This document shows positions 7,566 through 16,062 of a stretch of DNA of 16,529 nt, piece after piece. The notes beneath the pieces were generated by a model that saw only the letters and a list, made by a program, of their open reading frames with translations, was not told the origin of the DNA and made no database searches. Position 1 is the stretch's first letter, and each line of letters starts with the position of its first letter. A program made the translations under genes and the position numbers. Origin of the DNA: Chroococcidiopsidaceae cyanobacterium CP_BM_RX_35 (GTDB lineage: Bacteria > Cyanobacteriota > Cyanobacteriia > Cyanobacteriales > Chroococcidiopsidaceae); NCBI GenBank assembly GCA_019242465.1, contig JAFAVL010000803.1, forward strand, positions 1-16,529. Direction: 5' to 3'.

Positions 7566-8549
7566 CTAAACTTGTAGAGTCACCATTTTTTGCACCGCTT
7601 CTACGATTTGCTCTGGCTGCACAATTGTCAATCGTTCCAAAGTTCCGTTATAAGGGGTAGGGATATCTTGGGAAGCTAGCCGCAGGACTGGTGCATCCAG
7701 TTCGTCAAATAAGCGATCATTAATTGAGGCAATTATTTCTGCCCCAATGCCGCCAGTTTTCATTGTTTCTTCAACAACAATAGCCCGATGCGTTTTACGC
7801 ACTGAAGCGCCAATTGTTTCTATATCAAGCGGTTTTAAAGATATCAGGTCAATAACTTCTGGATCGTAACCATCCTTTTCTAGAATCTTCGCTGCTTGCA
7901 TCGCATGATGACGCATCCGTGAGTAGGTCAAAATCGTAACATCCTCACCTTGCCGCACCACCTCTGCTTTATTCAGCGGTAACAAGTACTCTTCTGCTGG
8001 CAGTTCTTCCTTAAGGTTGTAGAGCAAGACATGTTCAAAGAAGAGCACCGGGTTGTCATCACGGATGGCAGATTTGAGCAAACCTTTAGCATTGTAGGGT
8101 GTAGAGCAGGCAACAATCCTGAGACCAGGAACTGCCTGAAAGTATGCCTCTAACCGCTGAGAATGTTCTGCTCCCAACTGCTTCCCCACACCACCAGGAC
8201 CACGAATCACAATTGGAATCTTGAAGTTGCCACCAGAGGTGTAGCGCAGCATCCCAGCATTGTTAGCAATTTGGTTGAAGGCAAGAAGCAAAAAGCCCAT
8301 ATTCATGCCTTCAATAATTGGTCGGAGCCCTGTCATAGCAGCTCCGACTGCCATACCAGTAAAGCTATTTTCGGCAATCGGAGTATCTAAAACCCGTAGT
8401 TCGCCGTATTTTTTGTATAGGTCTTTTGTTACTTTATAAGAACCACCATAGTGACCTACATCTTCCCCAAGGACAAATACAGATGGGTCACGCTCCATTT
8501 CTTCATCAACGGCGGCGCGTAGGGCTTCAAAGAAAAAAGTTTCTGCCAT
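7566..8549 (-). CDS. pdhB: Pyruvate dehydrogenase E1 component subunit beta
   Basis: This is the beta subunit of the thiamine-diphosphate-dependent E1 enzyme, which decarboxylates pyruvate and passes the acetyl group to the E2 lipoyl domain to make acetyl-CoA. The 327-residue length is normal for the alpha2beta2 type. Family features are the opening [27 protein letters not shown], with the Glu in the GED region that activates the cofactor, then [19 protein letters not shown], the Gly-rich [16 protein letters not shown], and the C-terminal transketolase domain with [16 protein letters not shown]1 alpha, E2 and E3 are not in the window; scattered PDH genes are usual in cyanobacteria. No clear Shine-Dalgarno precedes the ATG. 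A hairpin at 8608-8625 separates it from the c-di-GMP gene upstream, so it probably has its own promoter in 8550-8607. Confidence 0.96.
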   Translation of the reverse strand: MAETFFFEALRAAVDEEMERDPSVFVLGEDVGHYGGSYKVTKDLYKKYGELRVLDTPIAENSFTGMAVGAAMTGLRPIIEGMNMGFLLLAFNQIANNAGMLRYTSGGNFKIPIVIRGPGGVGKQLGAEHSQRLEAYFQAVPGLRIVACSTPYNAKGLLKSAIRDDNPVLFFEHVLLYNLKEELPAEEYLLPLNKAEVVRQGEDVTILTYSRMRHHAMQAAKILEKDGYDPEVIDLISLKPLDIETIGASVRKTHRAIVVEETMKTGGIGAEIIASINDRLFDELDAPVLRLASQDIPTPYNGTLERLTIVQPEQIVEAVQKMVTLQV

Positions 8550-8607
8550 TAGACTGCTGAGTTTGATTACTTTTGTTTGTCATCTTAACCTTTGACGCTG
8601 GGAAATA

Positions 8608-8625
8608 GAGTGTGCAAGCACACTC
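8608..8625 (-). terminator. Hairpin between the c-di-GMP gene and pdhB, probable terminator
   Basis: GAGTGTGC-AA-GCACACTC is a perfect 8-bp inverted repeat lying 17 nt past the stop of the upstream - strand gene. On the - strand it is followed by TATTTCCC, a weak U-tract; on the + strand it is followed by ATTTTTTG. It fits an intrinsic terminator, but its efficiency on the - strand is doubtful. Confidence 0.5.
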
Positions 8626-8642
8626 ATTTTTTGAAGTTCGCC

Positions 8643-11540
8643 TTACCACTGGGGAGAAGCCCAGATTAACGCCTCAGCATCCTGACTGTTTAGGGGAGGG
8701 GAGAAAAGATATCCTTGACCATATTCACAATTTAACTCTCTTAGAAGTGCTACCTGCTCTTGGGTTTCCACCCCTTCTGCTGTTACGGAAATCCCAAGTT
8801 TTTGTGCCAATGTGGCAATTGTCTCTACAATCTCAGAATTCCCCAATAAAGCGTCAGGACTGCTAACGAAGGAGCGGTCAATCTTCAATCCACTAATAGG
8901 AAAGTGGTGCAGACGAGCTAATGATGAATAGCCAGTCCCAAAGTCATCAATGGACAGCTGAATACCCAAAGCTTGTAGTTGTGAGAGTGCAGAGGTTGCC
9001 GATGTGTCATTTTCCATAATGACGCTTTCCGTAATCTCCAGTACTAAGCTGCTGGCATGAAGACCAGTCTCGTGCAAAATTTGCTGGATTTGCTGCGTCA
9101 GATCCGGCTGGGAAAACTGCTTGAGAGAAAGATTAACGCTGATTTTTAAGGGCGAAGGGATACTGTTGCGTTCTAGCCAGGCTTGCATCTCGTGGCAAGC
9201 ACGGCGCAGCACCCAGTAGCCAATTGGGACTATTTGACCAGTTTCTTCTGCAACTGGGATGAAATCAGTGGGCGTAACGAGACCACGGTCTGGATGCTGC
9301 CAGCGAATTAAAGCCTCAAAACCTGCAATTCTACCGCTGGCGAATGCCACAATCGGTTGGTAATAAACTTGAAACTCCTGACGGTCAAGGGCGTGACGCA
9401 GATCTGTCTCCAACTGCAATCGAGCCACTGCCTGAGTGTACATATCTGGGTTAAAGATCTCGTAGCGTGCCCTACCCAGTGCCTTAGCACGGTACATTGC
9501 CGTGTCAGCAGCACGCAGGATGTCTTCTGGTCGCTCAAAGTTAGTTGTACTTAGAGCAATGCCAATACTCACAGTAGTGAACACCTCTTGCCCATTCAGC
9601 TCAAAGGGCAACGCTAGTGCCTCTTGTATGCAGTCAGCAAGGTGGAATACGTCGCTGAGGTCTTTGAGCCCCTCCATAAGAATGGTGAACTCGTCTCCTC
9701 CCAGCCGGGCAACCGTATCTGTAGAATGTAGACAGGCTGCCAGACGACTTGCAATAGCAATCAGGAATTGGTCTCCCATGAGATGTCCAAGGCTGTCATT
9801 GATCACCTTGAAGCGATCTAGATCCAGAAACAAGACAGCAAATCGCTCTTCTCGATGCTGTTTGGTCCGATGGAGTGCCTGTCCGAGACGGTCCATAAAC
9901 AAAGCTCGGTTGGCTAGATCTGTTAATGAGTCGTGGAACGCATTATGTAATAATTTCTCCTCTGCTACTTTGCGCTCAGTGATATCCTCGACGCTACCTT
10001 CGTAGTAAAGCAATATGCCATTATGATCTCGAACGGCGCGCGCATTCTCTGAAATCCAAATCACACTGCCATCTCGGCGATGGACCTGGGATTCAAAATT
10101 TGAGACAGCATCGTATTTTTGCATCTGATGCACAAACTCTGTCCGCCGATCTGAGTCAACGTAGAGTTGCTGTCCGATATTTGTCAGATTTACGATTAAT
10201 TCTTGCGAGGATTTGTAGCCATAAATCTTGGCTAATGTTGGATTGGCACTGATGTAGAATCCCCTCGGGTCAGTTTGAAAGATCCCCTCCACAGCGTTCT
10301 CAAAGATGCTGCGATATTTCTCCTTTGCCTGCCGCAGATCCTCCTCCATGCACTTACGCTGGGTGAGGTCAGTGACAAAGCCTTTCACCCCTATAATCCG
10401 GTCATTACCGTGCCAAACTATGTTCCCTTTCTCCCATAGCCATTTTTCTTCACCTGATTTAGCACGAATGCGATATTCAACAACATAAGGTTGCTGCAAA
10501 GCGATCCCTGTCTTAATGGCATTTAAGACTTTGGGCAAATCATCAGGATGAGTGATGGCGTTATAGGCTCCATGTTCCCCCACCAGTTCTTCGCTTGTGT
10601 ATCCAGTGAGAGCCAAACACCCTTCACTGACATATGTCATTGGGTATCCAGGGGTGTTAGAACAGAAGAAAGCAATGCCTGGTAGAGAATCAATGAGGGC
10701 AGTCAATCGCCCCTGACTTTCTTCGAGTGCGGCTTCAATTTTCTTGCGCTGAATGCACTGGGCAATGGAGGTAGCTATGGTTGACAGTCGATTAAGAGTG
10801 AATTCCGTCAGCGGTTGTTGGGCAAACATCGCCATCACTCCTACCACTGCATCTTCCACCAGCAGCGGATATCCTGCAAAAGCGACCATTCCCGTTTGCG
10901 CTGCCCATTCCTGATCGCTGACATTGGGATCGCCAATGACTGTATTTGTCAGATGTGGTTGGCGATTTTGAGCGATGCGACCGATCTTCAACTGACCCAT
11001 TGCCACTCGACTATGGGGACCATCAAGATGAGTGTATAGCCCAGCACTGGCGAATAGCTCTAGCACATTCTCGGCTTCATTCAAAAGCCAAGTCCGAGCA
11101 AATGCCACATCCAGGTGTTGCACCAAGGTTTCAGTACATTGCTGTAAAATTGCCTGTAGATTGTCACTTTTTGTAAGAACACGGCTGACATCTGTCGTTA
11201 ATGCCGCCAGTTTTGCCAATTCGGTCGTTCTCGCCTCGACCCGTCGCTCCAACTCGTCATGAGTTCTTTGCAGTTGCTCTCTACTCTTGTTGAGGGCAGC
11301 AATTTGCAACAAGGTCGTCCAGTAGGCGATCGCTCCTCCTACAAATGAGAGAGTGACTAGCAAAGCGATCAAGAGCGCGGTGCTGGGTTTGCCAAGTACT
11401 GTGTTTAACCTATTACCGACAACCCAGCTAACAGTGACAGCACTACAGGTTAATAGGATCGGGATGAGTACCCACCGCAGTACTAAGTCTTGAACTTGAG
11501 CGTAGGATTGACCATAGTAACGCTCTAGTTGCTGCCGCAT
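8643..11540 (-). CDS. GAF-PAS-PAS-GGDEF-EAL cyclic-di-GMP signalling protein
   Basis: The 965-residue protein can in principle both make and degrade cyclic-di-GMP. Order of domains: two transmembrane helices (about 20-45 and 54-78), a coiled coil rich in Arg/Glu (85-112), a GAF domain (about 115-265), two PAS domains with PAC-like ends (about 275-400 and 405-525, the second ending in YEGSVEDITERK), GGDEF (about 530-695, with ARLGGDEF at 611-618) and EAL (about 718-960, with FEALIRW from 741). The GGDEF active site is intact. The inhibitory RxxD site reads HSTD (605-608), so product inhibition is probably lost. EAL residues look complete: SVNLS, EITES, DDFGTGYSSL, LKIDRSF, TAEGVE and QGYLF. 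I chose ATG 11540 because GGGAG lies 7 nt upstream; a TTG at 11558 has none. The ligands sensed by GAF and PAS cannot be read from sequence; the GAF shows no obvious bilin-binding Cys-His motif. Confidence 0.93.
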   Translation of the reverse strand: MRQQLERYYGQSYAQVQDLVLRWVLIPILLTCSAVTVSWVVGNRLNTVLGKPSTALLIALLVTLSFVGGAIAYWTTLLQIAALNKSREQLQRTHDELERRVEARTTELAKLAALTTDVSRVLTKSDNLQAILQQCTETLVQHLDVAFARTWLLNEAENVLELFASAGLYTHLDGPHSRVAMGQLKIGRIAQNRQPHLTNTVIGDPNVSDQEWAAQTGMVAFAGYPLLVEDAVVGVMAMFAQQPLTEFTLNRLSTIATSIAQCIQRKKIEAALEESQGRLTALIDSLPGIAFFCSNTPGYPMTYVSEGCLALTGYTSEELVGEHGAYNAITHPDDLPKVLNAIKTGIALQQPYVVEYRIRAKSGEEKWLWEKGNIVWHGNDRIIGVKGFVTDLTQRKCMEEDLRQAKEKYRSIFENAVEGIFQTDPRGFYISANPTLAKIYGYKSSQELIVNLTNIGQQLYVDSDRRTEFVHQMQKYDAVSNFESQVHRRDGSVIWISENARAVRDHNGILLYYEGSVEDITERKVAEEKLLHNAFHDSLTDLANRALFMDRLGQALHRTKQHREERFAVLFLDLDRFKVINDSLGHLMGDQFLIAIASRLAACLHSTDTVARLGGDEFTILMEGLKDLSDVFHLADCIQEALALPFELNGQEVFTTVSIGIALSTTNFERPEDILRAADTAMYRAKALGRARYEIFNPDMYTQAVARLQLETDLRHALDRQEFQVYYQPIVAFASGRIAGFEALIRWQHPDRGLVTPTDFIPVAEETGQIVPIGYWVLRRACHEMQAWLERNSIPSPLKISVNLSLKQFSQPDLTQQIQQILHETGLHASSLVLEITESVIMENDTSATSALSQLQALGIQLSIDDFGTGYSSLARLHHFPISGLKIDRSFVSSPDALLGNSEIVETIATLAQKLGISVTAEGVETQEQVALLRELNCEYGQGYLFSPPLNSQDAEALIWASPQW

Positions 11541-11657
11541 TTCATGGCTCCCGCTCAAGGCAAAAGTCTAAGGCGCTACCTGGTTTCACTTATCGGCTCA
11601 GTAATTTTGCTTGCAACCTGACTGCCATAGATTCTCCGCCTTTATATTCCTCTGTCA

Positions 11658-11671
11658 TGAGCTTAAGCTCA
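11658..11671. repeat. 14-bp perfect palindrome between hemB and the c-di-GMP gene
   Basis: TGAGCTTAAGCTCA reads the same on both strands. It is flanked by GTC (11654-11656) and GAC (11672-11674), which can extend the pairing with one bulged A. The site lies 118 nt upstream of the c-di-GMP gene start and 48 nt downstream of the hemB stop. It could be a dimeric regulator site or part of a weak terminator; nothing in the sequence decides this. Confidence 0.45.
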
Positions 11672-11717
11672 GACTTAGCCGATGACACATGGTAAATTCA
11701 CGGATTTTTGACAAGGC

Positions 11718-12698
11718 TTAACCTAACCACCGGGCAGCATCCTTGGCATGATATGTGAGGATTAGGTCAGCGCCAGCGCGTTTGAAACCAGTTAAAGTTT
11801 CCATCACCACTCGCTCTTCTTCAATCCAACCGTTAAGGGCAGCAGCTTTAATCATCGCGTATTCGCCAGAAACGTTATATGCGGCAACTGGTAAATCGGT
11901 TGCTTCCTTAACTCGCCAGATGATGTCCATGTATGCTAAAGCTGGCTTAACCATCAGCAGATCAGCCCCCTCAGCAATGTCGAGATCAATTTCTTTGAGG
12001 GCTTCACGGGCATTACCTGGGTCCATCTGGTAGGTGCGGCGATCACCAAACTGTGGCGCTGAATCAGCTGCATCACGGAAAGGACCGTAGTAAGCCGAAG
12101 CATACTTAGCCGCGTAGGACATAATCGGTGTGTCTTGGTATCCAGCCTCATCTAACCCCTGGCGAATTGCTTGCACAAACCCATCCATCATTCCTGAAGG
12201 AGCAATGATATCAGCTCCTGCCTTGGCTTGAGCGACAGCTGTCTTCTTAAGTAGCTCTAGTGTCGGGTCATTTAAGACACGTCCACTCAAGTCACCGATT
12301 TGCAGATAGCCGCAGTGACCGTGAGTTGTGTATTCGCACAGACATGTATCGGCAATCACGACTAAATCTGGCACTGCCGTTTTCACCGCAGTGGTAGCCT
12401 GTTGCACAATGCCGCAATCATGCCATGCACCAGTCGCTTCTGCGTCTTTGTCTTCAGGAATGCCAAATAGGATAATGCCAGGAATGCCAAGGTTATAAAC
12501 TTCCTTTGCCTCCTCGACTATCTTATCTACTGATAACTGATAGACTCCAGGCATAGATTTAACTTCTTTGGCAATTCCCTCACCTGGTACAGCGAACAGG
12601 GGGTAGATTAAATCGTTAGTAGTCAAGACAGTTTCGCGCACCATTCGACGTAGCTGGGGGTGGCTGCGCAGGCGGCGAGGGCGATGGATGGGAAACAT
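11718..12698 (-). CDS. hemB: Delta-aminolevulinic acid dehydratase (porphobilinogen synthase)
   Basis: HemB condenses two 5-aminolevulinate molecules into porphobilinogen, the first common pyrrole for heme, chlorophyll, bilins and cobalamin. The 326-residue product has both Schiff-base lysines in conserved context: Lys198 in [18 protein letters not shown] and Lys251 in [12 protein letters not shown]. The metal-site segment is [14 protein letters not shown] (117-130), with Cys119, Cys121 and Cys129. These three cysteines mark the zinc-binding type rather than the aspartate-rich magnesium type of plant plastids. Other family blocks are [10 protein letters not shown] at the start, [23 protein letters not shown] and [10 protein letters not shown]. 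Length is normal, and the start ATG at 12698 gives the usual N-terminus. The DUF4870 gene lies 64 nt upstream on the same strand, separated by a hairpin; the c-di-GMP gene is 177 nt downstream. Confidence 0.97.
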   Translation of the reverse strand: MFPIHRPRRLRSHPQLRRMVRETVLTTNDLIYPLFAVPGEGIAKEVKSMPGVYQLSVDKIVEEAKEVYNLGIPGIILFGIPEDKDAEATGAWHDCGIVQQATTAVKTAVPDLVVIADTCLCEYTTHGHCGYLQIGDLSGRVLNDPTLELLKKTAVAQAKAGADIIAPSGMMDGFVQAIRQGLDEAGYQDTPIMSYAAKYASAYYGPFRDAADSAPQFGDRRTYQMDPGNAREALKEIDLDIAEGADLLMVKPALAYMDIIWRVKEATDLPVAAYNVSGEYAMIKAAALNGWIEEERVVMETLTGFKRAGADLILTYHAKDAARWLG

Positions 12699-12734
12699 GG
12701 CTTCTTGTCAAAGGTGAATTAGCTAGATGCAGTC

Positions 12735-12764
12735 AGGGGCAATAGCACAGTGCTATCGTCCCCT
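12735..12764 (-). terminator. Hairpin at the end of the DUF4870 gene
   Basis: The outer arms AGGGG (12735-12739) and CCCCT (12760-12764) and the inner arms ATAGCAC (12742-12748) and GTGCTAT (12750-12756) form an interrupted stem that overlaps the DUF4870 stop codon. There is no T-run on the - strand after it, so it may attenuate transcription or protect the 3' end rather than terminate efficiently before hemB. Confidence 0.4.
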
Positions 12765-13119
12765 ATAACAGCCGAAAAATGAAGGGATAGCGGAATGGCT
12801 CGTCAGGGTTACCGAGAGTGTGGACAATTGCCCAAATCGTTAAGCCCCAATGGACAATGTAAAAGATGGGTGCAAGTATCAAACCAAGCAAACCAAGGGT
12901 TAAGAAGGCTAATACTCCAATAATTATCCCATACACCCACACGTTGAAGTGAAAATTAATTGCTTCCTTAGCGTTGTCCTTGACAACCGGGTCTTCAGAT
13001 ATAAACAAGATGGAAATTGGTACCCCAACTGACAAAAATATGGTGCTAAGAAAGATTGACCCGTGACTCAGTGCTGATAGCAGCTTTCGCTTATCCTTAT
13101 CGTAGACGTTGTCGTACAT
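12763..13119 (-). CDS. DUF4870 domain membrane protein
   Basis: This is a small integral membrane protein of the DUF4870 family, which is distantly related to the Tic20/MamF-like four-helix membrane proteins; its function is not established. The 118-residue product shows the family core: KLLSALSHGSIFLS, a first helix (about 20-40), the conserved loop SEDPVVKDNAKEAINFHFN (41-59), two more hydrophobic helices (about 60-80 and 81-102) and the end block LGNPDEPFRYPFIFRLL. I chose ATG 13119 because GAGG lies 6 nt upstream and the family sequence starts there. An ATG at 13170 would give 135 residues, but its extra N-terminus (MTAFRDQE) is encoded by a palindromic repeat-like sequence and is probably not translated. 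The gene is divergent from prfC and precedes hemB. Confidence 0.85.
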   Translation of the reverse strand: MYDNVYDKDKRKLLSALSHGSIFLSTIFLSVGVPISILFISEDPVVKDNAKEAINFHFNVWVYGIIIGVLAFLTLGLLGLILAPIFYIVHWGLTIWAIVHTLGNPDEPFRYPFIFRLL

Positions 13120-13165
13120 GTGCCACCTCAAAGTTTGTAGAGTATTTTCTTGATCGCGAAAGGCG

Positions 13166-13192
13166 GTCATCGCAAGCGATGCCTACGATGAC
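13166..13192. repeat. Nested inverted repeat upstream of the DUF4870 gene
   Basis: CATCGC-AA-GCGATG (13168-13181) is a perfect 6-bp hairpin. GTCATCG (13166-13172) can instead pair with CGATGAC (13186-13192). The two foldings compete for the same bases. The element resembles dispersed GC-rich palindromic repeats of cyanobacteria, but I cannot count copies outside this window. Confidence 0.6.
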
Positions 13193-13291
13193 TTCCGACT
13201 ATTGTCGCAGCTTGTTATCTTTAATAAAGAGCATATTTGATTAAATACTTCTTTTTTAATTATTCCACGTACAACACTACAGTCCGGCTCC
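13193..13291 (+). promoter_or_regulatory. AT-rich divergent intergenic region, candidate prfC promoter
   Basis: The region between the DUF4870 gene and prfC is AT-rich. A possible -35 TTGTTA (13212-13217) and -10 TATTTG (13234-13239) are 16 bp apart, pointing to prfC. The match is modest and several other AT-rich boxes are present, so the exact promoter is uncertain. Confidence 0.25.
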
Positions 13292-14920
13292 ATGATATCT
13301 AATGACCTACAGGCAGAACTTCAAACAGCAGTTGAGCGACGGCGAAACTTCGCTATTATCTCTCACCCTGACGCTGGTAAGACAACACTGACAGAAAAAC
13401 TCTTGCTCTACGGAGGAGCCATTCATGAAGCTGGAGCCGTGAAGGCACGACGAGCGCAGCGCAAGGCGACCTCAGACTGGATGGCAATGGAGCAACAGCG
13501 AGGCATTTCAATTACCTCAACGGTATTGCAGTTTGAGTACCGGGGCTGTCAAATTAATTTGCTAGATACTCCTGGTCACCAAGACTTTAGTGAAGATACT
13601 TATCGGACTCTGGCGGCTGCAGATAATGCTGTAATGCTGATTGATGCGGCTAAAGGTCTAGAGCCGCAGACTCGCAAGTTGTTTGAAGTCTGCCGCCTGC
13701 GATCGCTTCCGATCTTCACTTTCGTCAATAAACTTGACCGTCCAGGTCGCGAACCATTAGAACTCTTAGACGAGATTGAGCAGGAGCTAGGGTTACAGAC
13801 ATATGCTGTTAACTGGCCAATCGGCATGGGCGAACGCTTCAAAGGCATATTCGATCGTCAACAAGAGCAAATTCACTTATTCGAACGTAGTGCCCACGGT
13901 AGCCGCGAGGCTTTGGATACGGTTGTTCAATTGGGAGATCCCAAAATTGAACAACTGTTAGAGCAGGATCTCTATCATCAGCTCAAGAATGATCTAGAAC
14001 TCCTAGAGGGTCTGGGACCAGAACTGGACAACGAGTTGGTCCACCAAGGCAAAATGACACCAGTGTTCTTCGGCAGTGCCATGACCAATTTTGGTGTGGA
14101 GCTATTCTTGAATACCTTTCTCGACTACGCCCTCAAGTCTGGGGCTCACAACAGCAATCTGGGTGAAATTTCACCAACCTACCCAGAATTTTCTGGCTTC
14201 GTCTTCAAACTTCAGGCCAACATGGACCCGAAGCATCGAGATCGAGTGGCGTTTATCCGTGTCTGCACTGGTAAGTTTGAAAAAGACATGCTGGTCAATC
14301 ATGCTCGGACTGGAAAAACTGTCCGCCTGTCGCGACCTCAGAAACTTTTTGCCCAAGACCGGGAATCAATTGATGTTGCCTATCCAGGTGATGTCATTGG
14401 TCTGAATAATCCTGGGATGTTTGCAATTGGCGATACAATTTATACAGGTCAAAAACTGGAGTACGAGGGGATTCCCTGCTTTTCACCAGAGATATTTGCG
14501 ATTTTGCGAAACCCAAATCCTTCTAAGTTTAAGCAATTCCATAAAGGGGTTTCTGAGTTGCGGGAAGAGGGTGCAGTGCAGATCGTTTACTCAGATGATG
14601 AGTCTAAGCGTGACCCAATTTTGGCAGCAGTAGGTCAGCTGCAATTTGAAGTGGTACAATTCCGCTTGCAGAACGAGTATGGGGTGGAAACTCATCTAGA
14701 GTTGTTGCCCTATACTGTTGCACGTTGGGTAACTGGTGGTTGGGAGGCGTTGCAACAGGTGGGACGTCTGTTTAATACAGTGACAGTGAAAGACAGTTGG
14801 GGACGACCGGTGTTGCTGTTTCGCAATGAATGGAATTGTCAGCAGGTAGAGGGAGAACATCCGGAGCTGAAATTATCAGCGATCGCGCCTGTGGTTTCTG
14901 GTCGAGAACCTGTGAAATAG
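13292..14920 (+). CDS. prfC: Peptide chain release factor 3 (RF3)
   Basis: RF3 is the translational GTPase that recycles RF1 and RF2 from the ribosome after peptide release. The 542-residue product is of normal size. The GTPase motifs are G1 SHPDAGKTT (24-32), the switch-I block [13 protein letters not shown] (71-83) with the conserved Thr, G3 DTPGH (92-96) and G4 NKLD (146-149). The RF3-specific start [21 protein letters not shown] (43-63) distinguishes it from EF-G. Domain II follows (about 290-400, including [21 protein letters not shown]), then domain III (from about 405, including [11 protein letters not shown] and [19 protein letters not shown]). No Shine-Dalgarno is evident before ATG 13292, but the N-terminus matches the family. 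The gene stands alone between a divergent gene and a 302-nt gap. Two HIP1 sites lie in it (13699 and 14879). Confidence 0.97.
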   Translation: MISNDLQAELQTAVERRRNFAIISHPDAGKTTLTEKLLLYGGAIHEAGAVKARRAQRKATSDWMAMEQQRGISITSTVLQFEYRGCQINLLDTPGHQDFSEDTYRTLAAADNAVMLIDAAKGLEPQTRKLFEVCRLRSLPIFTFVNKLDRPGREPLELLDEIEQELGLQTYAVNWPIGMGERFKGIFDRQQEQIHLFERSAHGSREALDTVVQLGDPKIEQLLEQDLYHQLKNDLELLEGLGPELDNELVHQGKMTPVFFGSAMTNFGVELFLNTFLDYALKSGAHNSNLGEISPTYPEFSGFVFKLQANMDPKHRDRVAFIRVCTGKFEKDMLVNHARTGKTVRLSRPQKLFAQDRESIDVAYPGDVIGLNNPGMFAIGDTIYTGQKLEYEGIPCFSPEIFAILRNPNPSKFKQFHKGVSELREEGAVQIVYSDDESKRDPILAAVGQLQFEVVQFRLQNEYGVETHLELLPYTVARWVTGGWEALQQVGRLFNTVTVKDSWGRPVLLFRNEWNCQQVEGEHPELKLSAIAPVVSGREPVK

Positions 14921-15222
14921 GTAAACAGGACGATGCTCTCTATTAGAAAACGCACTTTTTAATAAATCATTGTGTTTTTTTTGCTACGAGCAACCTATAA
15001 TCAGCTTTACTATCTCTTGGGATAGAACAGAACCTTACCTTCATGTGGTAACTGACTGGTAGAGCTCCTGCTTCAAGGTTCCACAAGAGGTCAAGTTTCT
15101 CATAACTTCCTATCAACAGTTAACAACATCGCTCTTCAGTTACTAACTGTTGAGTAAATGAGCTGCTGATTGGGGAGGTGATAACTAACAACACATTCTC
15201 GTCACTTAAGGAACTCCAAGCT
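14921..15222 (+). other. 302-nt intergenic region between prfC and aqpZ
   Basis: No convincing gene is present. A run of eight T (14975-14982) after a weak imperfect stem (AAAACGCAC with GTGTTTTTT) could end the prfC transcript. CTATC/GATAG (15010-15014 and 15021-15025) is a small hairpin. The stretch from about 15049 to 15103 looks like a decayed tRNA fragment (TGGTAGAGC, CCTGCTT, AGGTCA). A strong inverted repeat lies at 15113-15153. GGGGAGGTG at 15173-15180 contains an in-frame GTG that I do not take as the aqpZ start. Confidence 0.6.
15113..15153. promoter_or_regulatory. 10-bp inverted repeat with an alternative hairpin upstream of aqpZ
   Basis: TCAACAGTTA (15113-15122) pairs perfectly with TAACTGTTGA (15144-15153) across 21 nt. 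The right arm can instead pair with CAGTTA at 15137-15142, forming CAGTTA-C-TAACTG. The hexamer TAACTG or its complement occurs four times between 15049 and 15149. The repeat ends 69 nt upstream of the aqpZ ATG, so it could be an operator for a dimeric regulator or an RNA switch; both are inference. Confidence 0.5.
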
Positions 15223-15993
15223 ATGCCCTTAGCAAAGCGATGTCTTGCGGAATTCATAGGAACTTTCTGGCTTGTTTTCGGAGGTTGTGGTAGCGCGGTG
15301 CTAGCGGCAGCTTTCATCGCTAATGACACAAAGCTCGGTACCTTAGGTCCCTATCCATTAGGTATTGGGTTGGTCGGTGTTTCTCTAGCTTTTGGACTGA
15401 CATTACTGACCATGGCTTACACCATTGGTTCAATCTCCGGTTGCCACATCAACCCCGCCGTCTCAATTGGTCTGTGGGCAGGTAAACGCTTCCCAGCTTC
15501 GGAACTCATCCCTTACATTGGAGCTCAGGTGTTTGGGGGGATACTAGGTTCAGGTATTATCTACATAATTGCCAGCGGCAAACCAGACTTCAAACTTGGT
15601 GGATTTGCTTCCAATGGGTATGGAGATCACTCTCCAGGACAGTATGCCTTGTTTTCTTGTTTTGTCGCTGAGGTAGTTCTGACCTTCATCTTTCTACTCA
15701 TTATTCTGGCAGCTACCGATCGCCGTGCCCCAGTAGGGTTTGCTCCCATTCCCATCGGTCTATCTCTGACGCTGATTCACTTAATCAGCATTCCAGTAAC
15801 CAACACATCAGTTAACCCCGCTCGGAGTACAGGTCCGGCAGTCTACGTCGGTGGCTGGGCAATTGCTCAATTATGGCTATTCTGGGTAGCTCCGATTATA
15901 GGAGCATTACTGGCAGGATGGCTCTATGCAGCGGTGTTTGCTGAGCCAAAACAGAGATTTACAGAGTCAGTATCTTCAGTTCCTCCTGTATAA
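15223..15993 (+). CDS. aqpZ: Aquaporin Z, water channel
   Basis: AqpZ is a tetrameric inner-membrane channel for water. The 256-residue product has six transmembrane helices and both half-helix NPA motifs: HINPAV (NPA 77-79) and SVNPARS (NPA 198-200). The selectivity-filter residues match the water-specific pattern: Phe57, His186, Thr195 and Arg201, with the same spacing to the NPA motifs as in E. coli AqpZ. A glycerol facilitator would have other residues at these places. The N-terminus [23 protein letters not shown] is typical. I chose ATG 15223, with AAGGA at 15208-15212 lying 10 nt upstream; an in-frame GTG at 15178 would add 15 polar residues and is too close to its own purine-rich stretch. 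In cyanobacteria AqpZ acts in the osmotic-shock response; the structured upstream region suggests specific regulation here. Confidence 0.96.
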   Translation: MPLAKRCLAEFIGTFWLVFGGCGSAVLAAAFIANDTKLGTLGPYPLGIGLVGVSLAFGLTLLTMAYTIGSISGCHINPAVSIGLWAGKRFPASELIPYIGAQVFGGILGSGIIYIIASGKPDFKLGGFASNGYGDHSPGQYALFSCFVAEVVLTFIFLLIILAATDRRAPVGFAPIPIGLSLTLIHLISIPVTNTSVNPARSTGPAVYVGGWAIAQLWLFWVAPIIGALLAGWLYAAVFAEPKQRFTESVSSVPPV

Positions 15994-16046
15994 ATCGCAG
16001 CAAGCTGATAGTTAAAAGCTGAGTTTTGGGTATGTTGAGAGGGAAC

Positions 16047-16056
16047 GGAGGAGGAG
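16047..16056 (+). promoter_or_regulatory. Strong Shine-Dalgarno for the TPR gene
   Basis: GGAGGAGGAG lies 6 nt before ATG 16063. It is the strongest ribosome-binding site in the window and fixes the start of a gene whose stop lies outside. Confidence 0.75.
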
Positions 16057-16062
16057 AATTTT

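Noticed and set aside
9502..10005. 167-codon open frame on the + strand
   Set aside because: It lies fully antisense to the GGDEF region of the c-di-GMP protein, is rich in Arg and Ser as is common for antisense frames, and has no recognisable motif.
11592..11683. Inverted repeat ATCGGCT/AGCCGAT flanking the hemB downstream region
   Set aside because: Seven bases separated by 78 nt can arise by chance and show no further structure.
15994..16046. Terminator after aqpZ
   Set aside because: Only a 4-bp CAGC/GCTG stem before TTTT is visible, too weak to call.
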